Source of the DNA: Melampsora larici-populina 98AG31
Lineage: Eukaryota; Basidiomycota; Pucciniomycetes; Pucciniales; Melampsoraceae
DNA length: 64,000 nt
Assembly (NCBI RefSeq): GCF_000204055.1
Contig: NW_006768814.1
Coordinates: forward strand, 333,322 to 397,321
Reading direction: 5' to 3'
Shown here: in pieces, positions 11,402 through 22,567 of the stretch
How the letters are laid out: each line of letters starts with the position of its first letter
Position numbering within the stretch: the first letter of the stretch is position 1
Notes under the pieces: model-generated
Told to the model about the DNA's origin: nothing
Databases searched by the model: none
Seen by the model: the letters and a program-made list of their open reading frames with translations, nothing else
Made by a program: the position numbers and the translations under genes

Positions 11402-13031
11402 TGTAGAACTTATAACCCAACAAGGGTTATACAGAGCTGGAAGAGGATAATCTACTAATAAAATGACTAGTAGAAGTTGTCTAAGGACTGCTCTTCTAAA
11501 ACAACACAATCAGAAAGAGCTCTGTTGTATTGAGTACTGATAAGGCACCAGAGAAATATAACTTCACACGTAATTTTAACTTCAAAAGCACACTTTGTAT
11601 TACTATCAACACTGCTATAGTGTTATTCCCAATTGATAACTGAAAAAAAATAAGCAATATCTGATTGATATTATTCCCAATAAGTCTTTATGACTATAAA
11701 ACTAAAGTAAATTTCTCTTTATAACTGTAATAAAGGGCGTATTTAAGTGAACAGGTACTATTAAAATAAGTTTATGATGATAAACAAAATAATAATGGCG
11801 TAAATGATAAAGAAAAAAAGGGGAACAACAGTCCCAAAACCCTCTCAAAGTATATATAACAATGTACTAGAACTTTTACAATGGTCAACAGCCTCAAAAC
11901 CAATCAAATCCGCCCAAAATTCCCTAAAAACCCTATGATGACGCAATGTAATGGTTTTGTTACTAATAAATGATGTAATTTTCACAGCTAAAAGTGATCA
12001 ATGACGCAATAATATGATGTACAGCACTTCTTATGATGAATACAGGTGATTTTTTCCTTGTAAACTAGCTGAAAACCAATTTTTGAGATTACGAATTTTT
12101 TCAGATGTGCTCCAATTTTTGATTACTAAAGTGCATCTTGTAGCCCACGTGTTACTGATCATTTCTGACACCTACATGACCTACTTCTGATGAGTGATGA
12201 GTAAGATATTGAGTTGTGAAGTTAAGGTTTTTAGTGTTACATATGACTTGTGACTGTAAATTCGAGATTCACACCAATTCTTTATTTGCCTTATAACTTT
12301 TTACACACACCTCCATTACTAATGATTTAAAGTTTGTACATTATGTAATCCACTCTTCTGCGTTGAATGAGCCATCTACCAACCTATTCTGACGTCATTT
12401 GACATATGTAATTAGCTGAAAACCTCCATTTTCCACGAATTTCACCCATTTTCTTCACTTTTCACAGCTACTACTATCTTTTTCTTGCTCATGTAATATG
12501 ACATCATCATCTATAGCCTTAAAAATCCCGGAAAATCCTCTTGGCAACCTTAAATTCCATCACTACCACTATTACACAACCAAACTACACGTGTACCTCT
12601 TGTTTACCAACTTCGAAAAAGTGCCTTTTCCCTAATAACTTCTGTTTCTACTTATCAACCTTGAAGATTAAAATTGTCATAGTATCATATAATGTTGTTC
12701 TTTCATATTCTAACCTCATAATACCCATAACTTTATTTTTACTAACCTAAAAACCATTTTCCAACCTTTATACCTATAATTTCGAATTTTTCTTATGTTT
12801 TTCTTTCTTTCTTTTTGTAATAAATTTGTAAGTAAACTATAATGATCTTAATATATAATGTGAAATAAAAAATGATGTAATGTTGACCTAATGACCAATA
12901 CATAAGCCTACAAGAGCTTCAATTGATCAAAAACCTCCATTTCGAATTTTCTTTCCTGCTGAATCCTGCTAATAAACTGGTAAACTGGTAATTGTGAATT
13001 TTTTAATTGATCCCATAAATTGATCACCACA
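11402..13031 (-). repeat. 3' LTR of inner Gypsy element
   Basis: 1630 bp, TG...CA, direct copy of 20940-22567 with about eight substitutions and a 2-bp indel. Most differences are packed between about 12609 and 12745. The frame at 12541-12750 is part of the LTR and is not a gene. Confidence 0.95.
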
Positions 13032-13046
13032 TCCTCCTCTTCTTCC
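13032..13046 (-). other. Polypurine tract of inner Gypsy element
   Basis: On the minus strand GGAAGAAGAGGAGGA abuts the 3' LTR, the position and composition expected for the plus-strand primer of reverse transcription. Confidence 0.8.
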
Positions 13047-13128
13047 AAACTGCCCCCAGTTTATCAATTAAACAATTCAATTAAACACTCCAAATCACTA
13101 AATTCTCGAATTTTCCTTTATTTCCAAT

Positions 13129-14029
13129 ATGGTCAACACTGTTTCACCTTCTGTAGCTTCACCTTGTGTCCAATGCCGGATGGTAAACTCCTCCTGCCAC
13201 TATCAAATCAATCCTGCTTGCCAAAGATGCCATAGTCTAGGAATAATATGCTGTAAGTCCAATTTCTTTCTTCTATTTCTTTATATTAAGTTTCAATGTT
13301 TTTATTTAATTCTTTTACTAATTTTTAATGTCTTTTCTTTATTTAATTTTAATAGCCTACCCCTCAGCGCCTTCATCCAATAATTCACCTGTACCTAATT
13401 CTCCTGCCAACAATTACCCTCCACCAAACACGCCTAATACTCCTATCAGAATAAATTTCCTTAACCCTTATAATATTAATTTAAATAACACGCCTTCAGC
13501 ACCTGATTCCCCTAATCCCTCTATTACTTCATCAATTGAAACCAACTTTACTACATCTGATCCATTTTTTGAAAGATTATATGAACATAACCTGGCGTGG
13601 AAAACTGATTATATAACTTATCAGAATTGGCATTCTTGGAGGATCCTGGATGATACAATCAGACAATTTAAAGAAGCAGGCTTTGAAGTTCCAAACATAA
13701 TTAATAATCATTATCATTTGTTGCGTGCACATTCTATAGCTGAGTATGTTTCAAGAAGGGGTGAAGATGAGTGTTTGACTGTAGCAACTTTTATTCCATT
13801 CCTTAATCATGCTGAGCGTGCAAATGCTGCTATTTTATCCCCCTACAGTACTCCTTCTACCAATCCTCCTAATACTGAACCTCCTCTAATTAATTATGTT
13901 AATAATAGTCCTCCTGTAATTCCCGCTGTAAATTCTCCTTATACTGATTATAATTATTCTGAATATACTCCTACTATTTATGAACTTCCAAGCTGGCTTG
14001 ATCCACGCCTTTTCCCTTCTTCTCCTTAA
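13129..14029 (+). CDS. Antisense spliced gene with Zn(II)2Cys6-like motif inside inner Gypsy
   Basis: Two exons, 13129-13252 and 13356-14029, joined by a GTAAGT...TTAATAG intron of 103 bp; the phases match and give 265 aa. Exon 1 encodes cysteines at residues 13, 16, 23, 31, 34 and 41, spacing CX2CX6CX7CX2CX6C, which fits the fungal Zn(II)2Cys6 binuclear cluster that binds DNA in transcription factors. Residues 45-110 are Pro/Asn/Ser-rich, about 115-200 form a compact region (PFFERLYEHNLAWKTDYITY), and the tail is Pro/Tyr-rich. It lies on the strand opposite gag-pol, between pol and the 3' LTR, with the polypurine tract and LTR directly upstream, so its promoter is probably in the LTR. The basic residues usual between the first cysteines are few (one Arg), so DNA binding is an inference. 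Confidence 0.7.
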
Positions 14030-14246
14030 TTTTTTTTTTATATCTTTTAACTTGTACATTTTTAATTTTTAATCTTCTTTTAAAATTTTAATATAATTAT
14101 TATACTGATAACTAGTGAAACATATCCTTATTTTTTTTTTTTTTAAATCTTATCTTATATTTTTATTCTGGTCTTTTAATTCTTTTAATCTTTTATATAT
14201 ATTTTTATCTTTTGAAATTAATAATATTATTAGTGGTAATTTATAC

Positions 14247-17200
14247 TTATAATTGCGCCTCTTCCTCTTCAATGCCCACCTCCTCTTCTTCTGCTAATAT
14301 TGCCACACCCCTAGGATAAAATCTTTTAACATGTTCAGCAGCATATTTTCGCGATAATTGAGTTCCATCTAACTCTTCTAGAATATAAGCACCTCCCATA
14401 TGTTGTTCAACTACCTTATAAGGCCCATTCCATCTATTTTTAAATAATTTTCCCCATTGAAATTCTAAACTTTTGTTATAAGTTAATACCAAAGTTCCCT
14501 TCTCTAATGGATTTCTTAATCTATGCGCATTTTTCTTGTCCCAATATATAATTCCATCTACTCTTGCCTTCATCATCTTTTCATAAGCCTTCTTAATTAA
14601 TTCTTCTCTTCCCAATAATTGTTCCATTCTTGCTTTTAATAAATCTTCTCCAGTGTAAATAATATCCCAATCAATACCTAAAAATGTCCCAGCTTCCAAA
14701 TCCACAGGTAAAATTGCTAGTTGATTAAATAACATCTCATAAGGAGATAATCCAGTGGTTCTTTTCGTGGAAATCCTGTCTGCAAATAATACTTGAGGTA
14801 GAAATGTTTCCCAAGAAGTCCCAGTCTCATCACTTAATTTTACCAAAGCTCCTTTAATATCCTTATGACCTCTTTCAACCATTCCTTCTGACTGTGGCCA
14901 ATATGCCGTGGATTCCCCTAATTTTGATCCTGACATAGCAATTGCATCTCTAAATACCCCTTTAAATTCAGAACCTCCATCCACAGTAAAACATTTAACA
15001 GAACCATATCTCATTAACCATTCTTTCGTAATAAATTTGGCCACTGCAGGTGCTGTTAACTTCTTTAAAGGTGCAGCTTCTACCCATCCAGTTAAATCAT
15101 CTCTAGCTATTATAGCATAATTATAATTACCCGCCTTAATATGAATTGCATCCAAGCTCACTCTTCCAAATAAAGTACTTTCACCAGTTGCCCTTCCCAT
15201 TTCTTTTTCTTTCTTTGAACTTTTCTTCTGACATACTTCACACGTCAATACCCAATCTCTAACAAATTCCTTCATTTCAGGCCACCAGAATCTTACCAAA
15301 CATCTTTTATAAGTCTCCTCAATTCCTCTATGTCCTAATTCCTCATGTAATTTCTCTAAAACAAACCTTTGTCCTTCTAAATTTGAAACAACCAATCTTC
15401 CATAAGGTACTCCTCTTTTCTTCAATCTTTCATTTTCCACGTAATAAGAAGGAGCTCTATTATTAAGCCTTTGAAACTCATCATCCAAGCATCCTTCAGG
15501 TCTTTTTAAAGTTGTTAAATACTCTTGTAAATACTTCCAAACACCTTCTTGCGCCCAAATTGTTCCACTCTCTTCCTCCTCTTTTTCTGATGTTAAATCC
15601 TCATTCTGCAATTTAAAACTTTCATATACTTTAATATCTTTATCCTCCTCATTAAAACTCTCAGCTGAATCTGAATCACTTCCACGCATTCTTCTTGATA
15701 ATCCATCTGGCATTCCAAAGCTTTTAGCATGTTTATGAACTAAATCAAATGAAAATAATTGAATGAAAGCTACCCATCTTGTCATAGCAGCATTAGGTAA
15801 ACTTGGCGTGTTAATCATCTGAATTAAAGCCTTTGCATCCACTTGTAATTCAAAATGTTGACCCCATAACTTTGTTCTGAACTTTTTAAGAATCTTTGCC
15901 ACGCCACATAGCTCTAATTTGGGTTGAGAATACCTTGATTCCACCTCAGTAAATACTTCTGATTCATAGAATACTGGCCTGACTTCCCCATTTCCATCCG
16001 CTTGCATTAATACTCCTCCAGCTGCTATATGACTTGAATCCACGGCTAGAATAATTGGACTTGCTTCTTCATTATAATCCAAAGCTGATAATATTATATC
16101 TTCCCCAACAATCTTCTTCAATAAATTAAAAGCATCCTCACACTCTTGACTCCATATAAACTCCACTTTTAATCTTGTAAGCCTTCTTAAAGGTGCTGCC
16201 AAATGACCAAAATTAGGAATAAACATTCTTACATATATACACGTGCCCAAAAATCCTAATACTTGAGTTTTATTTGTTGGAGTTGGCCAACTTTGAATCT
16301 TATTCTTCTTTTTAATTGATATACTCCTTCCTTTCTTGCTTACAATATGTCCAACAATTTCCAAAGCAGGTACACACACAGCAAACTTCTTTCCAGACAC
16401 AGTAAGTCCTGCTTCTTCAATCCTGAACAACATTCTTTCTAAAACCACGGCATATTCCCAAATAAATTTTCTTATACCATTATTTTCTTTTAATACTTCA
16501 TTATTATAATCTGATTCAGGTCCTTTAATACCACCATCATCAATAAAAATTCCCACGTGTTGAAGAATTTCATCTTGCAATATCCACATCATCTGAGCTT
16601 GATATACAGCTACTGAATTAGTTGCTCCTTGAGGTAATCTAGTTAATTGTAATCTTCCCAAAGGGGTTTCAAAAGTTGTTAAAGGACGTGAAAATTCTGC
16701 TAATTCCCTTTCATCATAACCTCCCATTATATCACCAAGTCCATAACAAGCTCTTCCAGCAAAGGATTCCACGAAATCTTCAGGAGCAGGTGGTACCCCA
16801 GAGTCCTTAATTGTTACTCTATTTAATACTTGTAAATCATGTACTACCCTTAATTTTCCATCACCTTTAAGTACACAGAATACAGGACTAGTATAACTTG
16901 ATGTGGATTGTTCATAAAGACCTGTTCTTATTCTTTGTCTAACTAATTCAATGAAATCATTCCTTATTGCTACAGGTATAGGAATAGGTCTAATTTGCCA
17001 AGGCTCATGTTCCACCACGGGTATTGCATAAGGTTGTCCATATGAATGCTTCAATAATCCTCTTTCTTCTTCACAATAAGCTATTGCTGCTTCCCTTAAT
17101 ACCAATATTAATAAGAATAATTTCCATTCCTCCTCACTTAACCATTCTGCAGGACCAAAGTTGCATTGCTTAAGCCTTTCCACCGTGGTTTTCTCAGTTT

Positions 17201-20200
17201 CTTTGAAGACTGGAGGATTTTTAATTAAAGGAGTTATATAAGGATCCCTTGATAAAGGTGGTCTTTGTAAAGGAAGATTTAAATACTGTGGCATTGGCGC
17301 ATTTACAGGTTTAACCTTCTTATCTACAGTCTTATATTTGGTACTATAACTCCTTAAATCCTTGAGTTCACGCCCTCTCCCAAATATTTCTTGATCTTCC
17401 AAGCACATAATTAAGCTTAATTCATTTATTAAATCATAATCCACACTTTCCTTCTCAAATTGCAACCCAAATACTTCTTCTTCATCATCTTCATCTTCAA
17501 CTATATCATAATCAATTCCTAAACATAAATCACGTGCTGCATAACCTTGCCTTTCTTCAATTTCTACATTTAATTCCCTTTCCCAATTTCCTTTATCAGG
17601 TTCACATAACCTCACCTTCATCCATACTCCTCTATTATCTTTTAATGTCATCATTTCCCCTAAATCTTTCTTGAAATCCAATTGAACAGCATAATCAAAT
17701 AAGAAAGATCTTCCCAATATTATTGGAGTTTGACTCTCCTCAGTTACGTAGAATTGAACCAAGCCTTCAATATTTCTACCAATTCTAACTTTCACTTTCT
17801 CAGCAATCCCACATAAAACAGTCTTCTGTCCGCCAATTCCTCTTACTGCTCCTTTAATATTAACCATAGTTTGAACAGGTAACAATTGCATAAACTTCTG
17901 AGGAATTATACTAATTTGAGATCCTGAATCAACCAATGCTTTTAATTTAATTTTACCAATTGTAATAGTAACATATCCCAAAGGCGTGGAATATAAAGGA
18001 GACTGAGGTAAATTAACTTCCAGAGATGAATTACTTTCAGAATCAAATTCAAAGTCAGATAAAGCTGTACTATTAACTGCTGAAGCCATTGTTTCTTGAT
18101 TCATATTTAATCTTCTCTTTGAAACCCACTTCTTAACTTCTTCAGATACCACAGGAGAAATGGCGCATAATTCCTTAACTTGAATATCAATAACACTCTT
18201 CATTAATTTCTGAACCACGTCTGTTACAACTCTTGGATTGTCTGCAAAGACTGGCCTTTCCAATTTATTCTTCTGTTCCCCGTGTCCTGGCATTATATAA
18301 GAAGGTCTAATTGTTTTATTTGAACCTTCCTTAATGTTTCTATTATCATCATCAGCATGAATTCTTCTTAAGCTTTCCTCCATTTCATTTATACCAGCTT
18401 CTTCAATATTATTTCCTATATCTAAATCCATACCATCATCAATATCCTCAGCTTCTTCATTAATAGTAACCTTCTTCTTCTTCTTAGGTTCAGCTTGAGT
18501 TACAGTCTTTCCACTACATGTATTTTCTGTAATATCATATATTTTAGTTCCACCTCCTCCCAATAATTCATTCCCATTACTTCTTAATATTTCAGGCATC
18601 CTCCAATTCCCTTCAAGAATACCACAACTTGTTTTAAGCTCTTGAATTTTATCTTTCCCGTCATTTTTAGTAATAATAGCTGTAGGAGTTACAGGTGGTA
18701 CTACAGGTGTATTAACATGTACAGCAGGAGTTGTTACACGCTGTTGTTGTATATTTTGACGTGTAGCATCATTGGCTTGCTGTTCAGAATATCTAATAAC
18801 TTGCTGCCTGATTCCATCTTCTCCTTGCTTAAACATCCTTACATTTCCTGAAGGTAAGAAGAAACCATCCATCCTATCTTGCAATAATCCAGCTTGCTTA
18901 TCTTGAATTACCCATCTACATCTTCCTACAGTATGTCCTTCAGTATTACAATACACGCAAAAGACAGTACTTCCTTGATTTCCATTTGGAGGTGGTGGAG
19001 GTTGATAAGTATTTTGATTATTTGTATTTGGATTTTGAGGATTATAAGGTCTATTAACATTATTATTATTATAAGGCCTGCTGTAATTGGGCTGTTGTCC
19101 TTTATAATTCTGAGCTGGAAAATTACGTGGCTGATTATTAAAATTGTTATTATTATTATAAGGTTGATTAACTCTTTGATAATTTGACGGATTTTGTTGA
19201 TGTTGAGCTCTAAAAGGTTCAGCTTGTTGATGGATTTGAGTTTGTAAAGAATTTGAAACAGGAAGATAAGGATGCAATGCATTTACAGGTGGTAATAATA
19301 ATGGAGCCTGCACGTGATTTATATGTAAATTTCCCAAGTCACTACATAAAACCTCCATTTGCTGCGTGGCTTTTGCTTGCATTCCTCCTATTTTAGCAAC
19401 TTTATTACTAGTATCCTTTTGAATTACTTCACTTCTAACACCAGCAATTTCATTCTTAATTGCAAACTTCTCTTCTCCAATATCCTCAAAGATTAATAAA
19501 GCTTCTTCTTCAATATAATGATCCACAACCTTCTTTAATTTATTTAAATTAGGTAACCTATATCTTCCACTATCCACCTTCTTCATTAACTTCTTTCTAA
19601 TCATTCTTTTCTTGAATTTCTTTTGAAGTTCATCAGAGAAAGCATCATAGAAATGGCGTGCAACTTCTTCATCATTTGAATCAATATAATCATGTCTTGT
19701 TAAATATTGATGAATTTTATCGAAATTAATTCTAAATGTTTGATATTCAGCTTTATTTGTAACACCACCAGTCCTAGCAGTTCTTTCTGACAAAGTTCTT
19801 AAATGATCAATTGAATATCTTGGTTGCTCCGTGGTAGTTTGATACCTTTCAATTAATTGTTCCTTAACTTTCTTCCAACTCCATTCACCAGTACCCCAAC
19901 CATCCATTTCACGTATTTCCTCCTTCAATTCTTCTCCAACAACAAAGCTAGTAACTTGTCTAACCATATCAAGTTCTGAGGCGCCATTTGCTTCAGCTTG
20001 ACTATGATAATTAATGATCAACTTCTTAACATTCCTTTCAACTTCAAATCTAATACTTGAATCAGTATTATCAATTCTACGTGGTTTAATATGACTTCTA
20101 GCCTCCTCATTCCTTTCTTCACTACTAACATCTCCATTACTAGTTGAATCATCATCTGAAGAACTTGAAGAACTTGAATAATCTCCTCCATCATCTTCTT

Positions 20201-20687
20201 TAATAATTTTCTTAATAACCTTCTTGCCTTTACTCTTTTTCACGACTTTTACCACTTCTTTTTCCTTCTCCTTCTTCTCTCTTTCTTCCTTAATTCTATT
20301 ATTAGTAATAATGTCTGCCACTTCTTTTTCTCTTTGTAAATAATATTGTTGTTGATTATAGAATTGTTGTTGCCAATCCACGTCTTCCTCATGATCAGAG
20401 GGTAATAATGGTTCCTGTTCCCTGAATCCAGTAAAGGCTGAAGGTGGAATTGGATCCTCAGAAGCAGGTGGTTCTTCACGTTGTTTTCCATGAATAGTTG
20501 ATCCAGAGGAAGGTCCTGGAGGTGGTGGTGGTGGTAATATGTTAATAGAAGTAGAAACATCTGGAACATAAACTCTGCTTCCAGAAATTCGTGGAGTTCT
20601 TTTATAATGAGATGTTGGTGGTAATTCTAATTCCTCATCTCCATCATCCGCCACATCTTGATTATGCATTTGAATAACTGAAGACAT
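14247..20687 (-). CDS. Gag-pol polyprotein of inner Gypsy element
   Basis: Unbroken 2146-aa frame from an ATG at 20687. Order: acidic N-terminus with a Lys-rich stretch; gag capsid-like region about residues 200-420; Asn/Gln/Pro-rich linker; zinc knuckle CVYCNTEGHTVGRC near 575-590; aspartic protease ALVDSGSQ near 919; reverse transcriptase with the variant active site FIDDGG near 1380 (YIDD is usual); RNase H AVDSSH near 1552; integrase HHCC zinc finger about 1780-1820; core residues D (SLDAIHI, about 1845), D (TVDGGSEF, about 1905) and E (SEGMVERGH, about 1935); GPY/F motif NGPYKVV near 2089; acidic tail with no evident chromodomain. It makes and integrates the element's DNA copy. No stop or frameshift, so potentially active. 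Confidence 0.95.
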   Translation of the reverse strand: MSSVIQMHNQDVADDGDEELELPPTSHYKRTPRISGSRVYVPDVSTSINILPPPPPPGPSSGSTIHGKQREEPPASEDPIPPSAFTGFREQEPLLPSDHEEDVDWQQQFYNQQQYYLQREKEVADIITNNRIKEEREKKEKEKEVVKVVKKSKGKKVIKKIIKEDDGGDYSSSSSSSDDDSTSNGDVSSEERNEEARSHIKPRRIDNTDSSIRFEVERNVKKLIINYHSQAEANGASELDMVRQVTSFVVGEELKEEIREMDGWGTGEWSWKKVKEQLIERYQTTTEQPRYSIDHLRTLSERTARTGGVTNKAEYQTFRINFDKIHQYLTRHDYIDSNDEEVARHFYDAFSDELQKKFKKRMIRKKLMKKVDSGRYRLPNLNKLKKVVDHYIEEEALLIFEDIGEEKFAIKNEIAGVRSEVIQKDTSNKVAKIGGMQAKATQQMEVLCSDLGNLHINHVQAPLLLPPVNALHPYLPVSNSLQTQIHQQAEPFRAQHQQNPSNYQRVNQPYNNNNNFNNQPRNFPAQNYKGQQPNYSRPYNNNNVNRPYNPQNPNTNNQNTYQPPPPPNGNQGSTVFCVYCNTEGHTVGRCRWVIQDKQAGLLQDRMDGFFLPSGNVRMFKQGEDGIRQQVIRYSEQQANDATRQNIQQQRVTTPAVHVNTPVVPPVTPTAIITKNDGKDKIQELKTSCGILEGNWRMPEILRSNGNELLGGGGTKIYDITENTCSGKTVTQAEPKKKKKVTINEEAEDIDDGMDLDIGNNIEEAGINEMEESLRRIHADDDNRNIKEGSNKTIRPSYIMPGHGEQKNKLERPVFADNPRVVTDVVQKLMKSVIDIQVKELCAISPVVSEEVKKWVSKRRLNMNQETMASAVNSTALSDFEFDSESNSSLEVNLPQSPLYSTPLGYVTITIGKIKLKALVDSGSQISIIPQKFMQLLPVQTMVNIKGAVRGIGGQKTVLCGIAEKVKVRIGRNIEGLVQFYVTEESQTPIILGRSFLFDYAVQLDFKKDLGEMMTLKDNRGVWMKVRLCEPDKGNWERELNVEIEERQGYAARDLCLGIDYDIVEDEDDEEEVFGLQFEKESVDYDLINELSLIMCLEDQEIFGRGRELKDLRSYSTKYKTVDKKVKPVNAPMPQYLNLPLQRPPLSRDPYITPLIKNPPVFKETEKTTVERLKQCNFGPAEWLSEEEWKLFLLILVLREAAIAYCEEERGLLKHSYGQPYAIPVVEHEPWQIRPIPIPVAIRNDFIELVRQRIRTGLYEQSTSSYTSPVFCVLKGDGKLRVVHDLQVLNRVTIKDSGVPPAPEDFVESFAGRACYGLGDIMGGYDERELAEFSRPLTTFETPLGRLQLTRLPQGATNSVAVYQAQMMWILQDEILQHVGIFIDDGGIKGPESDYNNEVLKENNGIRKFIWEYAVVLERMLFRIEEAGLTVSGKKFAVCVPALEIVGHIVSKKGRSISIKKKNKIQSWPTPTNKTQVLGFLGTCIYVRMFIPNFGHLAAPLRRLTRLKVEFIWSQECEDAFNLLKKIVGEDIILSALDYNEEASPIILAVDSSHIAAGGVLMQADGNGEVRPVFYESEVFTEVESRYSQPKLELCGVAKILKKFRTKLWGQHFELQVDAKALIQMINTPSLPNAAMTRWVAFIQLFSFDLVHKHAKSFGMPDGLSRRMRGSDSDSAESFNEEDKDIKVYESFKLQNEDLTSEKEEEESGTIWAQEGVWKYLQEYLTTLKRPEGCLDDEFQRLNNRAPSYYVENERLKKRGVPYGRLVVSNLEGQRFVLEKLHEELGHRGIEETYKRCLVRFWWPEMKEFVRDWVLTCEVCQKKSSKKEKEMGRATGESTLFGRVSLDAIHIKAGNYNYAIIARDDLTGWVEAAPLKKLTAPAVAKFITKEWLMRYGSVKCFTVDGGSEFKGVFRDAIAMSGSKLGESTAYWPQSEGMVERGHKDIKGALVKLSDETGTSWETFLPQVLFADRISTKRTTGLSPYEMLFNQLAILPVDLEAGTFLGIDWDIIYTGEDLLKARMEQLLGREELIKKAYEKMMKARVDGIIYWDKKNAHRLRNPLEKGTLVLTYNKSLEFQWGKLFKNRWNGPYKVVEQHMGGAYILEELDGTQLSRKYAAEHVKRFYPRGVAILAEEEEVGIEEEEAQL

Positions 20688-20913
20688 AGCTTCTTTATAT
20701 AATAAATTCTTTAAATAAGAACTAATTTTGATATACTTTTAAATGAGAATGAAAGATAATGTTTATGATTGATTTGAATAATTTTAATTTTAAAGATCTT
20801 CTGTTGATAACCACGTGAATAATTTTTATTGAATCTTGATGTAATATAATATAATTTGCTTGTTGATAATGATTAAAAGAGAAATTGATTTAATTATAAG
20901 TTGATTTTAATTT

Positions 20914-20936
20914 GTCAAGCCCGGGCAGAGTCACCA
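20914..20936 (-). other. Primer binding site of inner Gypsy element
   Basis: Three bases inside the 5' LTR the minus strand reads TGGTGACTCTGCCCGGGC, complementary to a tRNA 3' end with CCA and continuing into the T-arm. The tRNA species is not identified. Confidence 0.75.
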
Positions 20937-20939
20937 ATA

Positions 20940-22567
20940 TGTAGAACTTATAACCCAACAAGGGTTATACAGAGCTGGAAGAGGATAATCTACTAATAAA
21001 ATGACTAGTAGAAGTTGTCTAAGGACTGCTCTTCTAAAACAACACAATCAGAAAGAGCTCTGTTGTATTGAGTACTGATAAGGCACCAGAGAAATATAAC
21101 TTCACACGTAATTTTAACTTCAAAAGCACACTTTGTATTACTATCAACACTGCTATAGTGTTATTCCCAATTGATAACTGAAAAAAAATAAGCAATATCT
21201 GATTGATATTATTCCCAATAAGTCTTTATGACTATAAAACTAAAGTAAATTTCTCTTTATAACTGTAATAAAGGGCGTATTTAAGTGAACAGGTACTATT
21301 AAAATAAGTTTATGATGATAAACAAAATAATAATGGCGTAAATGATAAAGAAAAAAAGGGGAACAACAGTCCCAAAACCCTCTCAAAGTATATATAACAA
21401 TGTACTAGAACTTTTACAATGGTCAACAGCCTCAAAACCAATCAAATCCGCCCAAAATTCCCTAAAAACCCTATGATGACGCAATGTAATGGTTTTGTTA
21501 CTAATAAATGATGTAATTTTCACAGCTAAAAGTGATCAATGACGCAATAATATGATGTACAGCACTTCTTATGATGAATACAGGTGATTTTTTCCTTGTA
21601 AACTAGCTGAAAACCAATTTTTGAGATTACGAATTTTTTCAGATGTGCTCCAATTTTTGATTACTAAAGTGCATCTTGTAGCCCACGTGTTACTGATCAT
21701 TTCTGACACCTACATGACCTACTTCTGATGAGTGATGAGTAAGATATTGAGTTGTGAAGTTAAGGTTTTTAGTGTTACATATGACTTGTGACTGTAAATT
21801 CGAGATTCACACCAATTCTTTATTTGCCTTATAACTTTTTACACACACCTCCGTTACTAATGATTTAAAGTTTGTACATTATGTAATCCACTCTTCTGCG
21901 TTGAATGAGCCATCTACCAACCTATTCTGACGTCATTTGACATATGTAATTAGCTGAAAACCTCCATTTTCCACGAATTTCACCCATTTTCTTCACTTTT
22001 CACAGCTACTACTATCTTTTTCTTGCTCATGTAATATGACATCATCATCTATAGCCTTAAAAATCCCGGAAAATCCTCTTGGCAACCTTAAATTCCATCA
22101 CTACCACTATTACACAACCAAACTACACGTGTACCTCTTGTTTACCAACTTTGAAAAAGTGCTTTTTTCCTAATAACTTCTGTTTCTACTTATCAACCTT
22201 GAAGATTAAAATTGTCATAGTATCATATAATGTTGTTCTTTCATATTCTAACCTCATAATACCCATAACTCTAATATTACTACCCTAAAAACCATTTTCC
22301 AACCTTTATACCTATAATTTCGAATTTTTCTTATGTTTTTCTTTCTTTCTTTTTGTAATAAATTTGTAAGTAAACTATAATGATCTTAATATATAATGTG
22401 AAATAAAATGATGTAATGTTGACCTAATGACCAATACATAAGCCTACAAGAGCTTCAATTGATCAAAAACCTCCATTTCGAATTTTCTTTCCTGCTGAAT
22501 CCTGCTAATAAACTGGTAAACTGGTAATTGTGAATTTTTTAATTGATCCCATAAATTGATCACCACA
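20940..22567 (-). repeat. 5' LTR of inner Gypsy element
   Basis: 1628 bp, TG...CA, about 99.5% identical to 11402-13031; the flank at 22568-22571 is the CCGT duplication. Confidence 0.95.

Larger units (their letters stand above)
11402..22567 (-). mobile_element. Inner Ty3/Gypsy element inserted in Helitron RepHel
   Basis: Complete 11,166-bp LTR retrotransposon: LTRs 20940-22567 (5') and 11402-13031 (3'), both TG...CA; tRNA primer site at 20914-20936; one 2146-aa gag-pol frame; polypurine tract 13032-13046; 4-bp target duplication CCGT. The coding and terminal signals are all intact, so it could be active. Unusually, it also holds a spliced gene on the opposite strand (13129-14029). Confidence 0.95.

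Noticed and set aside
12541..12750. Frame repeated at 22079-22288
   Set aside because: Both copies are inside the inner LTRs; the duplication reflects the LTR pair.
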